A DNA stretch of 64,000 bases from contig BSYO01000028.1 of the NCBI GenBank assembly GCA_033239525.1, forward strand, positions 14,439,597 through 14,503,596, in the 5' to 3' direction. The DNA is from Nepenthes gracilis (lineage: Eukaryota; Streptophyta; Magnoliopsida; Caryophyllales; Nepenthaceae). Below are positions 46,956 to 59,159 of the stretch, one piece after another (within the stretch, counting starts at the first letter, position 1; the number at the start of each line of letters is the position of its first letter). Below the pieces are notes generated by a model. That model saw nothing but the letters and a program-made list of their open reading frames with translations. It was not told where the DNA came from and made no database searches. The translations under genes were made by a program, and so were the position numbers.

Positions 46956-49900
46956 GGAGAGACGTGGATGGAATTTGTGATGAGGTGCCTTTAACATTTC
47001 TCCATGGATGAGTTGATGCTCTGATTTTAGTTACCGAAATTGAAATCAGGGCTTCGTACTCTGTTGGGCATTAAGTTGTTGATTTGAGCCGCTGCTGTGG
47101 AACTCAATCTTAACACTAGCTGTTGTCGTCATTGAAGCTGATACTGTCAATTTGCTGGAGCCGCCACCGCCACCGCCACTCCTCATATTTGCTACAGTAA
47201 TCGTCGCAAGTCAAACAAGTGAATCCCCATATTTTCACTATCTTCTTTGATTGCAAGTAAATCTTCCATAATTTGAAACCAATCTACTTCACTCTCAAAT
47301 TTCTTCATATTTCTTCCAAATTTGTTAAATCTGTGATATGGAAATTAATTAAAAATTAGGATCGGAAACAAAGTTCCATTCTCTGTTTTTCAACATCCAG
47401 TAGTTTTGATAAATGGGCAAAAATGAGGACTGGTTTGGACTTGGGTGTGTAAATGAAAAGGTTGGGAGTACTCGAGTGGGTATGACATGCACACATAAAA
47501 ATATATGATGAATGTGATCATATGTAACTATTATTATATGTGGATAGATGTACGTTTGTCTATATGTATGCATATGTAGTGGGGTACGTGTATATAAATA
47601 AGTACATTACGGTATATATTGAGCTGTGTGAGTGATTGCTCGAAGGTCTATGTGCTACCATGCTGAATAAATATATAGGTGAAATTCTAGGAGTTGGTTG
47701 TTTATGGATGAGTGTATAATAATATGTGTGGATACACAAAATTACCAGATGTGAGTAAATTTATATATAGAAGGCACGAGTTCATACGGTTAATTATATA
47801 TTAGTGTGTGATGTTTAATTGTGGGTATTTTCATAGGTGAGCATGTGTTTTAGTTTGTTTAATGGTGTGTATGTGTATGCGAATCTGGCAGAAACGGTCG
47901 GCAATGGTTATATTAGCAACAGACACTGTGTGGGTGTTTTCCGACAGGTTTGGGCAGCAATGTGCTTGTAATATTTTTAGAATCTATTATACAGGCAGCG
48001 TGTGTGTGTAGGGTGTGTGTGTGAGTGTGTGTGCTGCTGTGTGTGTAGCTGTGTGTGCTGTCAGTGTAAAGATGTGCTGCTGTATGTAGGTGGGTGTTTG
48101 TGTGAGTGTAAGTCTGTGCTGCTGCTGTGTGTGTGTAGGTGTAAACGGCCAATATGGCGGTTGAACAGGCAGTGGGTGTGTGCTGGTGTGTGGAGGATGT
48201 GTGTGATGTGTGTATTCAGCTAAAAGTGAGATAATATAATTACGTTATATATATATGTTTGATGTATGATGAGGTGTATTGAAAATATAGGTATATGTAT
48301 ATAAATGGCATACGATGGTCTATAGAATAAATTAAGAATATTATATAATGTGGTTTAGATATTATGTAAATGTCTTGGTTGTTGAAACTTGTTTGATTAT
48401 CGTAGATTATTTGTCCGTACATGGCAAGTGATAATTAACTAATGGTTTTAATAATAGGTTTCGTATATCGGAACAGAATAGAATACTAGATAATGTTTAA
48501 ATTGGTCAAAATATATTATTTTTGGTTCTCTTTTATTCTTTCATCGTTCCATGATAAATTCCTTTGTATTAGTATTGATAATGTGAGTACGATTATTGTC
48601 AATATCGAATGATATTTCTATCATTGTAAGTGCAAAACCTTCTTTGTGTTATACTCAATTACATGAGTATTTAAATTATTGGCTTTCTACAGTTAATATT
48701 AAGAAAAGCGTATGGAAACACTAAAGTATTAGTCAAATTAGAGGATACGGTACCTTACTATAGTCTACACTTATTCGATATTAATTTTCATACCATGGTG
48801 GTGATTAAGTATATTTCCTAGAGTGGCAAAATTCTTATGGCCATGTGACCATCGTAGTGCATGATATCAATGATATTATGGCAAGAGATGCTGAGTTTGA
48901 CATATAGAGATGCCTTTCGTACCATACGAGTCGGAAGGTGATCATGTTGATGAGATCATCCGTACCTAGTTGAATCAGATGATAAGCATGTGAGTGAGAT
49001 CTTTCGTACCTAGTTGAGTGGAAGATAAGCACATTGGTGAGATATTTGTCTTAGTTTGACAGAGTTTCTGTGAATTATGGATTTTGGTCAGAGGTCAAAC
49101 TTTTGATTATCAATTAACCTGCGCAATTGCCCCAATTGTCGGGGAGATATACATGGCATTTGGTTCACAATTGCGGAATAAGATCCAAGAGTTTCTTTAT
49201 AATACATTGTTATTGATGATACCCCATGTCTTTTTAGATTTAGTGAAATCTGTGTGTTGTATTTAATAGAATCCATAAATCAGATTCTATGACATTCAAA
49301 TTTAGTAAAATTCATATTATTTATTATTATTTAATATTCAGGTTGTTCACGTTGATATTTGGACCAAAAAATTCATGTTTATCTTTTGATATCAAATTTT
49401 GAGGGATTTTTCCTTATTTATTGGTACTCTTATTATCTTTGTGATACGAAGGTCTAGTTTAACCTATATTGCTTTTGCTTTAAGTCATATTTATGACATG
49501 TTATGGCTTCTCAGATATAGTTAGATTTTTATATTAGTATTACTGCATTTATATCTTTGATATCTGAAATATATATTATTCATTATACGTTTTTTATTAT
49601 TATCATTGGTTAAGCATTTGGTTCACTATTACATTTTATTGATTCTAGATTAAGTTGATTATGTAATGCAGGCCAATGGATCCTACTTTTGCTGTAGGAC
49701 TTTCAAGTAGAGTAGATTGTGGAGGCTAGATATTATCTCTCAGTGGAAGACAGACTAGATATGTTATTGACAGAAGTTTGGTAGATTTTCTTTGAGTTGC
49801 GACCTGTGATCCTTAGTAACTTTTATTTTGGGATATTTACATAATGTATCAATGAATCTGATAGTAGCTTAATTAAATTATATTATCATTATGATGGATT

Positions 49901-49985
49901 ATGAATGGTTTTAAGTTTTAAGGTTTTTCGCTTGATCAATATGAGCCATGTTTAAAATTTAGTGTTCAGGTCATTATAGTACAAG
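46956..49985 (+). repeat. LTR B2, left end truncated
   Basis: It is collinear with B1 from the GCC/CCG-rich part (about 47150) to the end, with the TG-rich tract at 47995-48215. It ends 'caggtcattata', a decayed form of B1's terminal TTGTCACA. Blocks at 48880-49210 match B1 15880-16180 and B3 57790-58130. It lacks the first 0.6-0.7 kb of B1. No gene is present. Confidence 0.8.
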
Positions 49986-50712
49986 TCCTTACTAGGCATT
50001 CAGGATTGAAGGATCAAGGTGATAGGAGAAGTTTAATTAATGAATCAATGATGAGTATTACAGTTTATTAATTTTGGATAATATTAATTGTATTATGTTA
50101 TGTTTTGATAGCGTTCGGATATAGGTTAATGGGTCTAATACTGTATTTTAATTGATTAGATAGTTTCGGATGATATTAGCTTATATTTTAGTTATTCATA
50201 TGGTAGTATTATATTTTTTAGACAAGTTTATAACGTATTAAATGATATAATTTGACTTCTAGACTGGTTTATACAGTGATTTTAATGTATTATGGGCAAT
50301 GTTTGAGTCTTTACAGAGTTGTGTCGGCTTAAGATCTGGTATAGTATTATATTATAATTTCAGTATCGTATGTCCTTGGTTTGGTGTTGGTTCGGTATTG
50401 TTGATGATTTTATTTTTATTCTTGTCAAGTTTATGGGTGTTCATTTTCTTCTGCAAGTTGTTATATATTGCTTATTATATTATACAAGTATCTTTCCTTA
50501 CATAAAGTCTGACATCATAAATTTAGGTCGGTGTTAAAGCCACACAATGACGTGACACATATTTAGATCCTGTGCACATCCTTAATTATTTATATTGAGG
50601 TTGGTCGATGTATCGACCTAAATTTTTCATCCAAAGATTTTTATACATTTATTGAGTTAATTAATATTTATGGTTAAGGTTAATAACGGGATTGGGGATA
50701 TGATCCGTCACA
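49986..50712 (+). repeat. 5' LTR remnant of gypsy element E
   Basis: It matches 55385-56114, the last 730 bp of the 3' LTR, at roughly four of five bases by eye, and ends GATCCGTCACA just before the primer-binding site. The first 1.85 kb are missing, replaced by the end of B2. Confidence 0.88.
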
Positions 50713-50714
50713 AA

Positions 50715-50725
50715 TAGTATCAGAG
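50715..50725 (+). promoter_or_regulatory. primer-binding site of element E
   Basis: TAGTATCAGAG differs at one base from TGGTATCAGAG and lies two bases after the LTR. Confidence 0.85.
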
Positions 50726-50752
50726 ATATTATAAGGAGATGCCTTAAGGTGT

Positions 50753-50920
50753 AAATTTGATTGATTTCGATTTATGGTCTTAGTTGATTGATGTTGGTTT
50801 AAGATCTAAGTTTGATTAACTTTGATTTAGGGTCTAAATTTGATGGATTTTGGTTTGAAGTTTAAGTTAATTAATTTCAATTTGAAATTTAGGTTTGATT
50901 GATTCTGGATTGAGGTCATA
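50753..50920 (+). repeat. 27-28 bp tandem repeat in the leader of element E
   Basis: About six degenerate units of the form (T/A)AGTTTGATTGATTTTGATTT plus 'agggtct' lie directly after the PBS. Confidence 0.65.
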
Positions 50921-51009
50921 AGTCGATTGACTAGTTAAGATTGGATAATCTAATCCAATTATTAATGTTTTGGTGGTAGGAGTAATGAATGGAAGGATAC
51001 AGAAGCAAT

Positions 51010-51290
51010 GATGGACCAAGTATTCACTTTAAGCAAACCTAAGGACAACGACTTATGACAAGTTCACTAAGGAGCAAACGCCTAAACTTTTGGAAACGTT
51101 TGATCCAATCAAGGCTGAAATTGAGTTTCAAAAAGTGAGAAATGTGTTTGAGGCTTTTGGTTGTTGGACAAAGTTTAGTCTATTACCCATAAGTTGGAGA
51201 GTGAGCCAAGCCGGTAATAGGTTTCTCAGTGCCACATTCCACTTCATGGGATGTTTTGTGGAAGCATTTGTATAGCATTCAAAAAAGTAA
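51010..51290 (+). pseudogene. gypsy gag of element E, partial
   Basis: Frames give YDKFTKEQTPKLLETFDPIK, AEIEFQKVRNVFEAFGC, and SATFHFMGC near 51229-51260. These are the Retrotrans_gag landmarks 'P..F.G..DP..AE.W...(I/V)E..F...GC.(D)EQKV'. The Trp after AEI is replaced by Glu. Only about 90 codons of a normally 400-codon gag are readable; the zinc knuckle was not found. It follows PBS and leader as expected. Confidence 0.75.
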
Positions 51291-51409
51291 AGAAGATGAG
51301 TTGATGAGGTTATGTATGGATGATTGAAAATTTAGTTTGTTTGGGAGATGAATTTTTTGATAAGTGAGTATTGGGAATTGATAAATGATTCGATTGATCT
51401 ATTGTAAGG

Positions 51410-52310
51410 GCTTGATATTTTCTAAAATTAATCTGTATCCGAAGTGTTATTAATTAAGGACAAATCTAAAATTGTGCCTGAGACAGCCTTCAGGATAAGG
51501 TTCTACCGTTATGAGTCTCGATGATACCTTTGGGTTAGTAATTTCATCGACATCTTTTGTGGATCTTTTGAATCTTTCAGCTGTATTTGGGTTAATTCTG
51601 TGATGGCTTCATTGATGATAATTGGACTTGTTTAAATTATGAGGGGCACGAGGCTCATTTGAGGACTGCATCGTAGATTGCAAAGGATAGTCACATGTTA
51701 GCCCATTTGAGGAGATGCGAGAATAGTTGGAGGAAGTGTGATTTTTGGTGTGTTGTTTCTTTGGTGGTTTGTTGTGGATATGTAGAAGGGCCTAGAAGTG
51801 ATTAGTGTTCATTAGAATGATAAGTATGATGAGAGCTTTCAAGAAATGAAGGGTGGATTGTCGACAATGTTGATTTGGTTAATTCCTGATGGATCAAGTG
51901 AATTTGTGGTAGATTGTGATATTTTCGAGGAAGATTTAGGATTGTGTTTTCATACAATGTGTCTGGGTGGTTGCCTTTGGGTTAAGTCGGTCAAAATCCT
52001 ATAATCAGAATTACTCCATCCATGATTTGGAGTTAGCAGTTGAAATCTTCGTTTTGAGGATTTAGAAGTGTTAAATTGTATGGAAAGAGTTATGGTTTAA
52101 TTTGATCATAAAAGATTGATGAAGTTATTTCATAAAGAGGAGTTTATCATGCGGCAGTGTAAGTAGGTGGATCTGCTTAAGGGCTATAATGGTTACTCTC
52201 AATGGCATTTAGGGAAGGCAAATATTATTGCTGATGTTTTGAGTTGAAAGTCTTTGAATTTGATGTGTTTTTTATACTTCTTGGGAGATGTTGAATAGAA
52301 GGAAGAGTTG
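51410..52310 (+). pseudogene. gypsy RT and RNase H of element E, broken
   Basis: RT pieces at 51470-51760 are IPETAFRIRF-like, a 'FIDDN'-like piece near 51605-51640 (normally VFIDDILVYS), and EGHEAHLRTAS. RNase H pieces at 51990-52260 are SYNQNYSIHDLELAVEIFVL, the 'HKRLM'-type block, RQC(stop)VDLLKGYNGYSQWHL, and GKANIIADVLS(stop)KS. The last is the hallmark HPGKANVVADALSRKS that ends gypsy RNase H. The order gag, RT, RNase H, integrase is that of Ty3/gypsy. Stops and frame changes are frequent. Confidence 0.8.
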
Positions 52311-53460
52311 CACTATGTGATCGTGCTCAGGAGGATCAAGAATGGCGTTATTGTATCTCCAGGTGCAGCCTATGATTTTGGAGGAAATGAATTTGGGTGC
52401 TGAGCCATAGTTGATGGGTACTTCATGTTTGTGAGAGTTGTCAAAGTTTTGGATGGTGAGCCGTGGGTAGATCTTAATGTTTGAGTAAATAGGATGCTTT
52501 ACTTTTGGCTTTTGAGGAAAAAAGAGTTGTATTCAAAATATTGAGGTATGAAATCATGAAATTATGAAATGAGAAGCCTCCGTAGATTTTGCTTCAAGGT
52601 TGTTAGGATGGCGAGGATTATGGGTACTATTTGGATAATTATGGGTTGGCTAGTGAGGTAGACCCATTTGTTGTCAATTTGGATGATGTATTTAGATGGA
52701 ATAAGTTGACTCGTTAGTATGCCAACGAGATGATAATATTGCAAAGTATTCCAATTTTGAGGTTTTATAGTGACGGCACAAGATGCAGTTGCATCATCTA
52801 CTGTGGTGGAAGGTAGAATTTTTAAATTTTGGCATTTTAGCACATGTATTTTTTTTGGATTTGGAGTCTATACCTTCATTTATATTTCTTAAGTTTATTT
52901 GTAATTCGAGGATCATAGACTTTGCATTAGTTGTATTGATTTCTTTGTGATTTTTCTTATATCAATGGATACTATGTAACCTAGGTGTCCGATATGGGTC
53001 AACGGACATGAGTCGTAGGCGGATTTTTACTTTGAAAATAAATAGTCAATCAGAATAGCACAACGAAAGTGTGTGGGTCCATAGATTTTAGGATCCGATT
53101 AAGGTTTAAAGTGAATAATAAAATTTTGAAGGTTAGGGTAAAATTAAAGTCGAGGTTTATTGGGCCGTTTGAGATTTTGTAGTAAGTCAGAGATGTGGCC
53201 AATAGATTAGCCTTGACTCCAAGTTTGGCAAGTTGTCAAGGTGTCTCCCATATATCGATGATAAAGGAAGTGTGTGATCAAGATGAGCCGTTGTAGATAA
53301 TTAAGAATTTGTCTTATGTTTCGGTTTATATTTTAGACAACAACAATTAGGTGTTGAGGAATGAGACAATCCCATTAGTTAAGGTTCTTCGGAGAAATCA
53401 TTTAATTAAGAAAGTGACGTGGGAGCAGGAAGATGATATTTGAAACTAGTACCCGCATTT
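52311..53460 (+). pseudogene. gypsy integrase and chromodomain-like tail of element E
   Basis: The integrase core is poorly readable. The C-terminal part is clear: VCGSIDFRIRLRFKVNNKIL, VRVKLKSRFIGPFEIL, DVANRLALTPSLASCQGVSH, DQDEPL, IIKNLSYVSVYILDNNN and VLRNETIPLVKVLRRNHLIK, then KVTWEQEDDI and YPHLF. These are the landmarks from the GPY/F module (RFIGPFEI) through the plant chromovirus tail ('NKTIPLVKVLWRNH..EEATWE.E..M...YP.LF'). In Tekay/Del-type elements this chromodomain guides insertion to heterochromatin. The reading contains stops and is inactive. Confidence 0.85.
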
Positions 53461-53514
53461 ATTTATTCAAGGTATGTAACTCCTATCAAAATTTTGATGA
53501 CAAAATTCGTTTTA

Positions 53515-53527
53515 AGCAGGGGAGGAT
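53515..53527 (+). promoter_or_regulatory. polypurine tract of element E
   Basis: AAGCAGGGGAGGAT lies directly before the LTR start TGTAAGG. Confidence 0.88.
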
Positions 53528-56114
53528 TGTAAGGTTTGAGTTTCTAGATTATATTAATCATTATTAATTAAATTAATATAATCAAAATTGATGTCAACGA
53601 ATGTGAAAAATCAGGTCAAAAGAGTCGAAATTGTATCAGGGTAGTTTGTGCTTGATGTAGGCTTAACGAGCATTTGAAGGAGGCTTGAGCCACACTTGAT
53701 CACTGATTCCAGTGGGCTTGGCTCTCGAGGTATGCTCAAGCCACACTCGAGCTCTGATTCCGGTGGGCATGGCACTCTAGGCATGCTTGAGCCATGCTCG
53801 AAAGCTAAATCTAGTTGCTTTTGATATAGAATGGCACCCGAGTTATGCTCGATGCGTGCTCAAGTGCCAGTTGGGTATTTAAAGACCCCTACACTCAGCT
53901 TTCGGTCATTTTTCTATAGTGAGCATGAAGGAGAAAGAGAGGGCCGAGGAGAAGAGAGAGAGCTAAGGAGAATAGAGAGGAGAGGATCGAACCTCCAAGC
54001 TAGGTTTCAAGGTGAATCAAACTAGGAAATTTGTGAATCTAAGTTAAGGTAAGTGCACTTTAAATTCCTCTTTCTTTTCTTACTGTTCCTTACCATTTCT
54101 CCTAAGTATTTCTGTTCTAATACTCATCCAAACTACGATTTTGAAGTTTATATGTGTATGTTAAGCATGCATGTCTATATTTTAGGATTTTGTAAAGACA
54201 TTTCATGAGAATTCATATTTAAATCAAGTATAATATATATATGTATTGAATTTTGTGCTATAACTTCATGTATGTTCTGATTTTAAGTTATGATACTCTT
54301 AAATACTTAAATTTCGTATATAAATCCTTACATTCCTAAAAATTTGGATTTAACCATCTACATGGACTAAATTTCTTTATAAAGTGCTCTACATTCTTAA
54401 GTAATTTGCTAATGAAAATAAGGAGCTGAATTTCTACACTAATTGCTAAACTATTACTGAATTTTGAACCGTTTATTTCTCAAATTCGTATAGTTGTCCA
54501 CTTATGCTTTGAAATTACAATATATATTCTGGAGAATCATGAAAAGGACCTACATGTATTTCCCTAAATTGAAAAATTTGCAGTAAAATTTGCATGCTAT
54601 TTTCATTGCATTATTGCAGTTCATGATTAGAAATTTATGTTGTAGCTCATATAGACCCTAATTCTTCAAGCTTATGTTTTATGGGAAGCTAGAAATGCAT
54701 ATATGTTGATAGTTAAACTCTAAAATTTAACATATATGTTGAAAATGCACCTCTTGCTGAATTTTCTGTATTAAGTGATGAATTTTAAATTTTTAGAATT
54801 GATCATGCCTTCAAAGTGTAGTATGAATAAGTTTCTATAAAAATATAAGTTTATAAAATCATTGCTAAAAACTCTATAATATATTGTGAATTATGATTAT
54901 TTTTTTTAGGAATGAAAAAATTAAGAAAAGGCAAGAAAAAGTATGGAGTTTTCACAATGATTAAGAAATTGGACCAAGGCTCTTGGGGTTGAGAAGCGGC
55001 ATCTGACCCTATCTAAAAGGTGATATGTAGATGGCCCACCTCTAAATTTTGAATAGAAGTGTATAGCCTTTAATTATGTGAAAATATATACAACCCATTC
55101 TTTGATTATCTACTCTTTAGGTGGTAAAGCTTACTGATCCTGATCCCCAAAGAATATAAAGAATAAGCATGGTTTTAAGACTAAGAATAAGATAAAAAAT
55201 TTGGAATGCATTATGTAAGCGTTTCTACACAAGTTTATGCCTTTTGCATTTGATCATGATCCTCATTCCTTTTGTTATGTTTTTTTAAGTTTAAAATATG
55301 CATGTCCTTTGTTATATATAGTGTCTTATTGATTATTTGGCTCACTCCTTACTACTTTTACTAACCCCTCAAATGAGATGCACCGGTCTTTAATAGGCTT
55401 TCAAGATTGAAGAATCAAACTAATAAGAGAAGTTAGATTAATGAATTAATGATGATTATTGCAGTTTAATGGTTTCAGATAATATTAATTGTATTATGTT
55501 ATATTTGGACAACGCTTAGATGTAGGTTAATGGGTCTAATACTGTATTTTAATTGATTAGACAATTTTGGATGATATTAGTTTATGTTTTGGTTATTTAG
55601 TTGGCAGTATTATGTTTTTCAAACTGCTTTAGAATGTGTTAAATGATATAATTTGACTTCCACATATGTTTATATAGTGATTCTAATGTATTATATGTAA
55701 TGTTTAAGTCTTTACAGCAAGTTTTATCAGTTAAAGATCTGCTATGGTATTATGTTATAATTTGGGTATCATATGTCCTTGGTTTGTTGTTGGTTCAGTA
55801 TTGTCGTTGATTTTGTTTTTGTTCAGTCAAATTTATGGATGTTTATTTACTTCCGCAAGCTATTACATATTGATTATCGTATTGTATATGCATATTTCCT
55901 TACATAAGATTTGATGTTATGAATTTAAGTCAGTGTCAATGCCACTCAAGGACGTGACACATATTTGGGGTCTGTACATGTCCTTAATTATTTATATTGA
56001 GGTCGGTTGAAGTATCGATATAAAGTTTACATTCAAAGATTTTTATATATTTATTTGATTAATTAATATTTGTGATTAAGATTAATGACGAAATTTAAGA
56101 AGTGATCCGTCATA
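53528..56114 (+). repeat. 3' LTR of gypsy element E (2,587 bp)
   Basis: It starts TGTAAGGTTTGAG after the polypurine tract and ends GATCCGTCATA, which in the 5' LTR reads GATCCGTCACA. The U3 has three 51-bp modules (53694, 53745, 53796), then TATTTAAA at 53876 and a GA-rich stretch at 53925-53990. Blocks 'ggctcactcc' (about 55339) and others are shared with A-type LTRs. Confidence 0.88.
53876..53883 (+). promoter_or_regulatory. TATA-like box of element E LTR
   Basis: TATTTAAA lies about 60 bp after the last 51-bp module; same arrangement as LTR A4. Confidence 0.5.
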
Positions 56115-57061
56115 ATTTTTATTTATATTTCTTTAAATATATGACATGTAACAAAATATAAATATGTTAAAACTATATTTATAATTTAGAAACATGCAAA
56201 AGTTATTATTGCAGAAAATCAACATGATTAGCATAATTTCATCAATTTTTTTAAAATATAAAATATATATGAATAGTTATAAGGTAATTTAAGACAAGTA
56301 AAAGTATATAATTATATATTAAAAATATAAAGAGTATTAAATAGAAGTTCAAGGCATATATAAATATTGTTATAGAAATTTAGTAATTAAACATGATATG
56401 CATGGATTCAAAACTTGTAATTTATAAAAGTTTTATAAAATGAGAATAGAAACACATGTATGTGAAGTATAATCAGTTTATGTATAAAAATAATATATAT
56501 GTGAGTATTTAAAATAATAAATATTTAAGGAGTTTAGAAATGAACATTAACAAAGGAAGAGGAGCTTGAATACACTTGTATTTACTTAATTTTATCCAAA
56601 AATCTTTTGATTTCTCTTTAATTTCTTATTCTCTTTCTTTCTATCTCTTGTTCTCTATATTTTCCTCTTCTCTTTATTTCTCTTCTCTAAAATATCAGTT
56701 CAAAATAACCCAAAATAAGTTAAGGGGGTTGTTTATAGAAAATTGACACACATACGCTAGTTAAGTTTGAATTAGGCATTGAAACATAATCCATACCATA
56801 TATAAGTATCCACCAAGTATACATTATATGCCAAAATTTTATCCTACACATACATGTGCATTGATCAAGTGCATATTGAGTATGGACATTCTACTTGAAA
56901 TGCACTCAAATGTGGGTTACGTATAAGTCATGCGCTACTCAATCTAACTTATTTTGATTTAAATTTTAATTTTTGACTAAAAATTTTAGTTTATCTAAAA
57001 ATTTTATCAATTTAATTAAATTAATTATTATTAAAATAATTATTTTGGATCCATACCTTAC
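56115..57061 (-). repeat. LTR F, minus strand, partial
   Basis: Its right end reads TGTAAGGTATGGATCC in reverse complement at 57061. A pyrimidine-rich tract (56600-56690) lies at the position of the purine-rich leader in other LTRs. The left end against the E LTR is not defined. The sequence is very AT-rich, with no gene. Confidence 0.55.
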
Positions 57062-57786
57062 ACTTCTCATCATCTTTATCATTCTCTAGGTCAGACCTGT
57101 GGTTTTATAAATATTTCTTGAGGTATTCCTTTAGTATTAGGGTCTCAATATCCTTCTATAGCGTTCAGTAGTATTTAGTATTGCATCTTAAAAATCAATG
57201 GTAAAATTAGTATTTAGACTAATCATCTAGCTCTGGGTTCTTGACTTGCTTGGGATACTTCAAGAATTTTCATTCCCTATATGCATCAAATGTTTATTTA
57301 AGTGTCATTCAGCAGTGTGAAATTCAATTGCTTGTACTTTTTTATAAATGCCTGATTCGGTTCTCTACTATTTTCTATGGTCCTAAGTGAAGAGTTATTA
57401 TTATTTCTTTTCTTTCTTCTACTATTGACTCCAAATGGCTGATATAATCCAAGTGTTTTGAAAGTTTCCCTTCATTTGCCTCCTCTTCCACAATGAATGC
57501 CCGGATGATGGCTTATGCTTTCAAATATCTTAGGATCCCACTGAACTAAATATTTAAACACGTTATCTGATCGTATCATTACCGTGAAGGTATTTAGCTT
57601 CACCTTATTGGTAAGTTTCAATGTGCCTTTAGCCTTAATATTAAATTTGACCAAAAAATGCTTTACACTCTCATTTGGGGCCTATAAAATCTTGATAAAA
57701 TGCTAAAGCTGCTTTTCTTTTCTCTAGCTGGAGGTAAACTATTATAGGAATCAATCTACCAGTTCCTGGGAAAATCAAATAGAATT
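57062..57786 (-). pseudogene. unidentified repeated ORF next to LTR F
   Basis: Minus-strand frames give IKFYLIFPGTGRLIPIIVYL, QLEKRKAALAFYQDFIGP, then VKFNIKAKGTLKLTNKVKLN, TFTVMIRSDNVFKYLVQWDP and FESISHHPGIHCGRGGK. Farther left there is a Lys/Arg/Asn-rich part (about 57460-57400). A homologous copy lies on the plus strand at 63750-64000. The domain is not recognised; its place beside an LTR suggests a retroelement internal protein, perhaps gag-like. B3 cuts it at 57786. Stops are present. Confidence 0.5.
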
Positions 57787-58870
57787 TAATCTTGACATAT
57801 AGTGATACCTTCGGAACCATGTCGAGTCGGAAGATGAGCATGTTGATGAGATCATCCGTACCTGGTTGAGTCGAATGATAAGTGTGCAAGTGAGATCTTC
57901 TATACCCGATTGAGTCGAAGGATAAGCACACTTGTAAGATGTTTGTACTTGGTTAGACAAAGTCTCCATGAACCATGGATTTTGGTTGAAAGTCAAACTT
58001 GCGAGTATAAATTAGCCCGTGCAAGTATCCAACTATCGAGGGAGATACGCTGCCTTTGGTTCACAATGGTAAAATAAGATCCAAAAGTTTCCTTGTGATA
58101 TCTTGTTATTATTGATACCTCATGAATTTGGGATTCGATAGAATCTAAGAGTCATATTCAATGGATCCATGTGTCGAATTCTATAACATTCATATTCAGT
58201 GGGATTCATATTGTTAAATTATCATTTGATGTTCAGGTCGTTCATGCTAACATTCGAACTAGATAATCCCTACTTATCTCTTGAAGTCGGATTTTGAGAG
58301 GTTTTCGTCTATTATTGGTAAATCTTGTTTATCTTTATCACATGAGGGTCCAAGGTAACCTATCATACTTTTGCTTTGAGTCGTGTTTATGACGTTTTGA
58401 GTTCTCAAATATAGTTTGATTTTTCTATTATGGTTGTGGTCTTATATCTTGATATTTAAGATAATTATTAATTATCATACATTTTTAAATGTTATCACTT
58501 GTTAGGTTTTGGCTCACCATTATATTTTTTTGACTCCAGATTAAGTTAATTGCATTGTGCGAATTATGGGATCCTATGTTTTGCTGCAGGACTTTCAGGT
58601 AGAGTGGATTGTAAATATTGAATGTTATATCTTAGTGGGAAACATTTCAAATATATTATTGAAGGATGTTGAGTAATTTTTCTTCGAGCTATGACCTGTG
58701 ATCCTTTATAGTCTTTATTTTTAAAAAATTATATAATGTATTGACGAATCTGATAGTAGTTTAATTGAATTGTATTGCCTTTAAAATATATTAAGAATGA
58801 TTTTAAATTTTAAGGTTTTTGATGTGAGCTGTTCGAACCATCCTTGAAGTTTAGGGTTCTGGTTGTCACA
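57787..58870 (+). repeat. LTR B3, 3' third only
   Basis: It matches B1 15890-16901 and B2 48890-49985 and ends GTTGTCACA like B1. The left two-thirds are absent. Confidence 0.8.
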
Positions 58871-59150
58871 TAAAACATCTAATACCTTATTGCATAAATA
58901 ATAATATAACATCTTAATTCTTACATTTCCAAAATATCTAGGGCCTACTATTCTCACTCATTGAAGAAATTTCATCCCAAAATCATACATTAAATATTAC
59001 ATATTTATAAATATTTTTCCTTCCGTTTCCTATGTCGCCCCTTCGTCACTATTAGATTATTGTAATTGATGTAGGCGAATCTCGTTGAGTGTTAGACGAC
59101 ACCTTCCCCTTGTTCGGGGGATTTTGCTATCCCAGCTACTAAGAAATGAA
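58871..59150 (-). other. possible 3' end of gypsy element I
   Basis: In reverse complement, 'gggatgaaatttcttcaatg' near 58973 resembles the 'GAAATTTCTTTAAG' end of gypsy pol next to a polypurine tract. The LTR beyond it is absent or cut by B3. The assignment is weak. Confidence 0.35.
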
Positions 59151-59159
59151 CTTCTTTGA

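Noticed and set aside
47150..47190. CCGCCACCG repeat as part of a coding exon
   Set aside because: It lies in LTR B2, aligns with non-coding B1 sequence, and has stops close by in all frames.
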